Of a DNA stretch of 64,000 nucleotides, positions 63,696 through 64,000 are shown in pieces. Source of the DNA: Nocardia seriolae NBRC 15557 (GTDB lineage: Bacteria > Actinomycetota > Actinomycetes > Mycobacteriales > Mycobacteriaceae); NCBI RefSeq assembly GCF_007990715.1, contig NZ_BJWY01000016.1, positions 1 to 64,000 on the forward strand, written 5' to 3'. The notes beneath the pieces were generated by a model that worked only from the letters and a program-made list of their open reading frames with translations, had not been told where the DNA came from and did not search any database. Each line of letters starts with the position of its first letter. Position 1 is the first letter of the stretch. A program made the position numbers and the translations under genes.

Positions 63696-64000
63696 GTGGC
63701 AGCGCACGGACTGGTCATGGGCGGGGTCGGCAAGACGGCCCTGGCCCTGCATGTGGCGCACCGGATCCGGAACCGGTACCCGGACGGGCAGCTGTACGCC
63801 GAGCTGTGCGGCGCGGGCGCCACGCCTGCCGATCCCGAACACGTGCTGGGCGCGTTCCTGCGCGCACTCGGGGTGGTGCAGAAGGAGATTCCGGGCGGCA
63901 TGGCCGAGCGGGCGGCGCTGTTCCGCTCGGCGATCAGCGGCCGTCGCATGCTGGTGGTGCTCGACAATGCCAGTGACGCGGCGCAGGTCGCGCCGCTGCT
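63696..64000 (+). CDS. STAND/NB-ARC ATPase, partial at window end
   Basis: The frame reads VMGGVGKTALALHVAHRIRNRYPDGQLYAEL (Walker A), continues through EHVLGAFLRALGVVQKEIPGG, and reaches RRMLVVLDNASDAAQVAPLL (Walker B-like) at the window edge. It matches the NB-ARC domain of AfsR/SARP-like or TPR-STAND regulators. Normally a DNA-binding or sensor domain precedes Walker A, but here the frame opens only ~50 nt after the previous stop. From GTG 63696 the Walker A motif is at residue 9, so the N-terminus looks lost. Confidence 0.7.
   Translation, partial: MAAHGLVMGGVGKTALALHVAHRIRNRYPDGQLYAELCGAGATPADPEHVLGAFLRALGVVQKEIPGGMAERAALFRSAISGRRMLVVLDNASDAAQVAPL

Overview
The window is high-GC DNA with mycolic-actinomycete gene content, most like Nocardia or a close relative. 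The basis is the marker set truB-pptT, a SirR/MntR-type regulator, ribF, rpsO, pnp, pepR, dapB, dapA and rnj. From memory, M. tuberculosis carries these in the same relative order (Rv2794c back to Rv2752c). Between these fixed markers sit blocks of variable genes. Many genes have no Shine-Dalgarno sequence but do have a TANNNT box ending 6-7 nt before the start codon, which is the arrangement of leaderless actinobacterial transcripts.

Layout. 0.2-1.5 kb: a BlaI repressor/M56 membrane protease pair with palindromic operators. 1.8-5.1 kb: an AraC regulator whose frame runs on antisense to a neighbour, a repeat-rich decayed stretch, a membrane protein and a SnoaL-like protein. 5.1-15.1 kb: the conserved block truB-pptT, two small genes, an unusual SDR, the SirR-type regulator, ribF, rpsO, pnp and pepR. 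15-29.7 kb: a Ser/Thr kinase, a PNPOx-like protein, TetR/FAD-monooxygenase, methyltransferases, ArsR/MFS, a pentapeptide-repeat membrane protein, an alcohol dehydrogenase, a P-loop kinase and a phytase-like lipoprotein. 29.9-35.1 kb: dapB with its membrane partner, a secreted SRPBCC protein, a ribosome-hibernation-like factor behind a DosR-box-like site, an Aer-type PAS protein and a flavodoxin.

35.4-42.5 kb: a Baeyer-Villiger monooxygenase divergent from an AurF-like diiron oxygenase, an ATP-grasp protein, a GNAT enzyme, a broken macro-domain gene, two small unknown genes and an XRE-DUF397 pair. 42.5-47.3 kb: a minus-strand allantoin-degradation operon (racemase, DUF6986-like aldolase-fold protein, allantoicase, PuuE allantoinase) beside a GntR regulator broken by an in-frame TAG. 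47.4-55 kb: MarR/MFS, a nucleoside deaminase, ArsR/ArsM arsenic methylation, TetR/VOC, DUF1992, flavodoxin and a frameshifted GIY-YIG-like gene. 55.1-58.2 kb: a response regulator, a histidine kinase and a second sensor-like membrane protein, translationally coupled. 58.2-64 kb: an orphan HicB-like protein, dapA-rnj, a strong terminator, two secreted or lipid-anchored proteins with TTG starts, a TIGR03085 protein, and the start of a STAND/NB-ARC gene cut by the window edge.

No rRNA, tRNA, CRISPR array, complete insertion sequence or prophage was recognised. Five genes look broken (a decayed unknown at 3.6 kb, VOC at 24.4 kb, macro domain at 39.9 kb, GntR at 46.6 kb, GIY-YIG-like at 54.6 kb), so either this lineage is losing accessory genes or a few base errors remain. 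Names rest on reading motifs by eye; no database search was run.
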